33,925 bases of DNA from an uncultured Oscillospiraceae bacterium. GTDB taxonomy: Bacteria; Bacillota; Clostridia; Oscillospirales; Oscillospiraceae. Below are positions 31,259 to 33,925 of this stretch, piece after piece (within the stretch, counting starts at the first letter, position 1; each line of letters opens with the position of its first letter). Below the pieces are notes generated by a model. The model did no database searches. It was not told the DNA's origin and saw nothing but the letters and a program-made list of their open reading frames with translations. Position numbers and translations under genes: made by a program. The stretch spans positions 1-33,925 of the forward strand of contig CALWVZ010000019.1 in assembly GCA_944385125.1 (NCBI GenBank). Direction: 5' to 3'.

Positions 31259-31327
31259 ACAATATGATTTGGAATATACCCGATAGGGAGCTGAAATTAC
31301 AGTGATCAAAACACCATACCCGATAAG
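31235..31327. promoter_or_regulatory. Three palindromic operators of hipBST
   Basis: ACCCGTTAGGGT, ACCCGATAGGGA and ACCCGATAAGGT occur in three longer boxes, each starting ATACCCG, at 31235, 31276 and 31316. The spacings are 41 and 40 bp, close to four helical turns, so all face the same side of the DNA. They fit cooperative binding of HipB, with DNA looping or wrapping. Confidence 0.7.
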
Positions 31328-31352
31328 GTGCAAAGAGAAAACTCAACACCGT

Positions 31353-31397
31353 CAAAAAATGCCGCCTGTGTATTCACAAGCGGCACCGTGTTTTTTG
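31353..31397. terminator. Bidirectional terminator between hipB promoter and ATPase
   Basis: TGCCGCCTGTG (31360-31370) pairs with CACAAGCGGCA (31375-31385), one mismatch, 4-nt loop. A TTTTTT run follows on each strand. Confidence 0.75.
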
Positions 31398-31427
31398 CTC
31401 AGATACAGAAAGCAGCATAAAGAGGAA
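31398..31427. repeat. 30-bp direct repeat, copy 2
   Basis: Identical to 29669-29698. Here it encodes the C-terminal end of the DUF4143 ATPase. Confidence 0.85.
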
Positions 31428-32694
31428 CGATTTTCTTGTTATCCTCAAAGCCGAAGTTCCTTGCAGAGAGCTTGATAGCATAGGCGGGCTTATAAGTCTC
31501 CATATAGACTTTTAAGCTCTTTGCCTTTGTGTTGTCGGCTGACTTGACCTCGATAGGAATAAGCTGGCCGTTTCGCTGAATGACAAAGTCAATTTCAGCT
31601 CCTCGTTCAGATTCCCAATAGAAGGTCTGATACCCGTTTATGGTAAGCTGAACATTCACATAGTTTTCTGCCATACCGCCCTTGAAGTCATTGATTTCAT
31701 CCACCATGTAGAGAATATCATTTGCAACCAGATCCTTTTTGGCGCAGAGCAGGCCCAGATCGGATACATAGATCTTGAAAGCATCAATGTCACGATAGTT
31801 TTCAAGGGGCTTTTTTACTTGCTCCACTTTGTAGACCTGGGACACGATACCGGACAGACAAAGCCATTGGATGGCATTTTCAAACTCTGAGGCCCTGCCG
31901 CCTTTCTTTATCAGCTTATATTGGAAACGGGTATTTTTCTTTGAAAGCTGTACAGTGATGTTATCATAAGCAAGCCGTGTTTTCTTTATTTCATTCAGGG
32001 TATTATACTTGCTCATGTCATTGAGATAGCTGGTCAGGATGGTATCCTGGGTGTGCCGCACAAGGATATAATCCTTTGTTTCAACAAACTGCATTACACA
32101 TTCAGGCATACCGCCAACCACAAGATACTGACGGTAAAGCTGCATGGCAGCATCATGCAGGGCAGATGGCAAAGGCTCATTATTTGCAAAGCATTTCCTT
32201 ATCTGCTCTGCAAGGGCGCTCTCGCCGCAAGCTATCATGAATTCTTCCATGTCCATGGGATAGAGAGTCTTTATATCCACCTTACCAACGGGAAAAGAAA
32301 ACTTGGCCCTGTTTACCGCAACACCCAGTAGACTTCCGGCGACAACGATATGATAATCAGGTGCATCCTCACAGAAGTATTTCAGACTTGTCAAAGCCCT
32401 TTCGCACAGCTGTACCTCGTCGAATACTATCAGAGTTTTTTCCTTTACTATCGTCTGCCCGGCAATATGGGATAAAATTGGTATCAGATAATCCGGACTG
32501 ATATTCTCCTCAAAGGTTTTGTTCAGCTTTGGATTCGTCTCAAAATTGAAGTAGGCCACATTCTCATAGCAGCTGCGCCCAAACTCCAGGAGGGAGTAGG
32601 TTTTACCAACCTGCCTTGCTCCCTGCAAAATAAGAGGCTTGCGGTGAGGGCTTTCTTTCCACGCTTCCAATAAGCTCATTATTTTACGATACAT
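31399..32694 (-). CDS. AAA ATPase with DUF4143 domain
   Basis: This 431-residue protein has an N-terminal AAA domain with Walker A GARQVGKTYSLLEFG (about residues 24-38), Walker B TLIVFDEVQLCERAL, and a sensor-like HIVVAGSLLGVAV. A winged-helix segment leads to the C-terminal DUF4143 domain with a PD-(D/E)xK-like core: ERGAEIDFVIQRNG, then IPIEVKS. These proteins are frequent, mobile accessory genes in gut Firmicutes and Bacteroidetes; the physiological role is not known. AAAGGAGG precedes the ATG at 32694. A second, nearly vanished copy is suggested by the repeat at 29669. Confidence 0.9.
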   Translation of the reverse strand: MYRKIMSLLEAWKESPHRKPLILQGARQVGKTYSLLEFGRSCYENVAYFNFETNPKLNKTFEENISPDYLIPILSHIAGQTIVKEKTLIVFDEVQLCERALTSLKYFCEDAPDYHIVVAGSLLGVAVNRAKFSFPVGKVDIKTLYPMDMEEFMIACGESALAEQIRKCFANNEPLPSALHDAAMQLYRQYLVVGGMPECVMQFVETKDYILVRHTQDTILTSYLNDMSKYNTLNEIKKTRLAYDNITVQLSKKNTRFQYKLIKKGGRASEFENAIQWLCLSGIVSQVYKVEQVKKPLENYRDIDAFKIYVSDLGLLCAKKDLVANDILYMVDEINDFKGGMAENYVNVQLTINGYQTFYWESERGAEIDFVIQRNGQLIPIEVKSADNTKAKSLKVYMETYKPAYAIKLSARNFGFEDNKKIVPLYAAFCI

Positions 32695-32723
32695 AGTCAG
32701 GCCTCCTTTTAGGTGCTGACAGC

Positions 32724-32752
32724 AGTATAGCATATATTCGTGCAAAAATCAA
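32724..32752 (-). promoter_or_regulatory. Promoter of the DUF4143 ATPase
   Basis: On the minus strand TTGATT (32747-32752), 17 bp, TATACT (32724-32729). An inverted repeat, TTCGTG (32737-32742) and CACGAA (32784-32789), flanks the -35 and may be an operator. Confidence 0.65.
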
Positions 32753-32830
32753 AGAATTTCTAGCCAATAATTACATTATATTACACGAACTTTTTGCTAA
32801 TTACTTTGAACTTCAACACGAAAAACCTCG

Positions 32831-32873
32831 TGCCGCCAACAATGTCGCTTGTAAGAACACAGGCGGCATTTTT
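32831..32873 (+). terminator. Hairpin upstream of the sortase-substrate operon
   Basis: TGCCGCC (32831-32837) pairs with GGCGGCA (32862-32868), followed by a T run. No gene ends just before it on the plus strand. Its right part, read on the minus strand, resembles the hairpin at 31357-31385 (AATGCCGCCTGTG, then ACAAGCG). Confidence 0.5.
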
Positions 32874-32915
32874 ATATATATCGCAATATCCCAATACAGC
32901 CCACGAAGGGAGGTG

Positions 32916-33182
32916 ATGCACATATTCTTTTCCAACAGGGAGCACAGGGCCTTTGAGCGGATGATGCAGGAGAAGCCGGGGCATGACCACTATGACAGCG
33001 GCGTGGACGGGAAATACCCGGAGTGCCGCCGCTGCCTGTACCATCAGCCCTACCGCAGAGATCGCTTCTGCCGTTACACCCTCTGCCCCTTTGCCCCGGA
33101 GCGCAGCACAGTCAGAACAGAGGAGGTGAGGCAGGTAAAAGCCAACACAGAAATCAAAACAGAATTGGAGGTATCAAGTTGA
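32916..33182 (+). CDS. Small cysteine-rich protein of accessory-element type
   Basis: A protein of up to 88 residues with four close cysteines (PECRRCLYHQ, then RFCRYTLCPF), which suggests a zinc-binding knuckle. Its stop codon overlaps the TTG start of the next gene (TTGA), so translation is coupled. The start is uncertain: the Shine-Dalgarno stretch AAGGGAGGTGAT (32907-32918) covers the only ATG, and the best-spaced codon is ATA at 32922. Such Cys-rich proteins appear upstream of surface-protein genes in clostridial conjugative elements; I do not know a function. Confidence 0.6.
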   Translation: MHIFFSNREHRAFERMMQEKPGHDHYDSGVDGKYPECRRCLYHQPYRRDRFCRYTLCPFAPERSTVRTEEVRQVKANTEIKTELEVSS

Positions 33183-33511
33183 CAAAGACCATACCCAGAG
33201 GACACAGACAGTTTCTCATACTGCTCTGCGCCCTTTTGCTTTTCGGCCAGGTCTTCAGCCGCCCGGCCTACGCCGACGGCAGCAAGGACGTGGAGATAAG
33301 CTACACCGTGACGGAGGATATGCTGCCCAAGGCATCCCCCAGCCCTACGCCCAGCGCAACGCCCCACCCCGGCAAGGGCCAGCCGCCCAAGACCGGGGAC
33401 GAATCCAATATCATGCTCTACGGCCTTATCGCCTCCGGCAGTCTGCTGGCAGGCATAGGGCTGTTCTGCTATGTAAAGAACAAGGAAAGGACAGAATACA
33501 CCGATGAATAA
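33179..33511 (+). CDS. Small putative sortase-substrate surface protein
   Basis: This 110-residue protein has a signal peptide (RQFLILLCALLLFGQVFSRP, probable cleavage after AYA), a short body (DGSKDVEISYTVTEDMLPKA), a Pro/Ser/Thr linker (SPSPTPSATPHPGKG), then PPKTGDESN, a hydrophobic segment and a basic tail (KNKERTEYTDE). That is a sortase sorting signal of the xPxTG type with a non-canonical first residue. TTG at 33179 is the start, with GGAGGT 6 nt before it. It overlaps the next gene by 8 nt. A diverged duplicate lies at 23251-23589. No sortase gene is in the window. Confidence 0.72.
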   Translation: MTKTIPRGHRQFLILLCALLLFGQVFSRPAYADGSKDVEISYTVTEDMLPKASPSPTPSATPHPGKGQPPKTGDESNIMLYGLIASGSLLAGIGLFCYVKNKERTEYTDE

Positions 33512-33594
33512 GAAGAGCCTCATTAAATACGGCGTGGCCGCCCTGGTGCTGGCGGCAGCGGCCATAGCCCTGGTGACCGTGGTGAGCATCAAGC
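33213..33594. repeat. Right copy of the 382-bp diverged duplication
   Basis: Ungapped match to 23291-23672. This copy keeps intact flanks and complete downstream coding, so it is probably closer to the parent. Confidence 0.9.
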
Positions 33595-33925
33595 CCATGG
33601 AAAAAGAGGAGGAGGGCATGGGCCTCACCGTAGACCCTTATTCCGGCACCTACGTTGCCCCTGAAAAGGCGGAGACTGAGGAGGACAGCGGCGGCATAGC
33701 CATACCCGGCTGGGGCAGCATACGCATAAAGGCCGGGGAGAAGCTGGTGGACGTGAATCTGGAAAATCCCGCAGACAACAAGGACTGCTACAACATGAGC
33801 TTCACCCTATACCTTAAGGGAGAGACAGAGCCTCTGGCGGAGACCGGACTTATCCGGCCTGGAGAGAGCGCCCTGAAGCTGGAGCTGTCCCGCCCTCTGG
33901 AGGCGGGGGAGTATGAGGCCACCGT
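33504..33925 (+). CDS. Membrane-anchored extracellular protein (partial, runs off window)
   Basis: The first 140 codons are present. An N-terminal anchor (LIKYGVAALVLAAAAIALVT) is followed by an acidic linker and a beta-rich region: GIAIPGWGSIRIKAGEKLVD, VNLENPADNKDCYNMSFTLY and ETGLIRPGESALKLELSRPL. That pattern resembles extracellular beta-sandwich accessory proteins found in clostridial conjugative elements. It starts inside the previous gene (8-nt overlap). The duplicate at 23582 keeps only its first 30 codons. Confidence 0.7.
   Translation, partial: MNKKSLIKYGVAALVLAAAAIALVTVVSIKPMEKEEEGMGLTVDPYSGTYVAPEKAETEEDSGGIAIPGWGSIRIKAGEKLVDVNLENPADNKDCYNMSFTLYLKGETEPLAETGLIRPGESALKLELSRPLEAGEYEAT

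Overview
This window looks like the chromosome of a strictly anaerobic, endospore-forming member of the Clostridia (Firmicutes), probably Oscillospiraceae-like. The evidence is a spoVAC gene, strong Shine-Dalgarno sites, sigma-A promoters, GC-rich coding sequence, an oxygen-sensitive two-subunit iron-sulfur serine dehydratase, and a membrane-bound [NiFe] hydrogenase. The genus is an inference; the window has no rRNA.

Layout. (1) 1-1180: tRNA-Val (minus), spoVAC and a 48-residue basic protein. (2) 1219-3943: a LysR regulator divergent from an NSS-family sodium symporter. (3) 3944-4457: a non-coding stretch with several terminator-like hairpins, then a consensus sigma-A promoter whose start site lies in a perfect FNR/CRP-like palindrome. 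(4) 4458-17443: an apparently continuous plus-strand operon of 18 genes: hypF, hypC, hypD, hypE, the hydrogenase subunits mbhK and mbhL, hypA, seven small Mrp-type antiporter subunits, a large MrpD-type pump subunit with a long C-terminal tail, and mbhM, mbhJ and mbhN homologues. A 14-bp-stem terminator closes it. (5) 17692-19116: a FAD oxidoreductase with a C-terminal Rieske domain. (6) 19306-23156 (minus): a frameshifted gene, then an operon for a sodium/amino-acid symporter plus L-serine dehydratase (sdaAB, sdaAA). (7) 23251-25938: a truncated duplicate of a surface-protein gene pair and a lipoprotein with a glycosidase-like barrel. (8) 26100-28600: a graveyard of mobile-element fragments plus one intact P-loop kinase. 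(9) 28625-33925: a tRNA-Ser 3' half, read as an attachment-site scar, followed by accessory genes: an HTH protein, a HipBST-type toxin-antitoxin operon, a DUF4143 ATPase and a putative sortase-substrate operon running off the end.

How the genes may work together (inference). The hydrogenase has both CxxC pairs needed to bind NiFe, so it should reduce protons with electrons from reduced ferredoxin while its Mrp module moves Na+ or H+. The NSS and DAACS transporters are sodium-coupled families and could spend that gradient. Serine taken up and deaminated by SdaAA/SdaAB gives pyruvate, which in such anaerobes usually reduces ferredoxin and could feed the hydrogenase.

Most unusual points: the NuoI-like subunit carries a second 2x[4Fe-4S] module; the MrpD-like subunit has a tail that may be a fused MbhI; the catalytic subunit ends exactly at its metal-binding motif, so needs no maturation protease; and three near-identical palindromes, 40-41 bp apart, precede hipB. 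No CRISPR array, rRNA, integrase gene, hypB or hydrogenase endopeptidase gene was seen.
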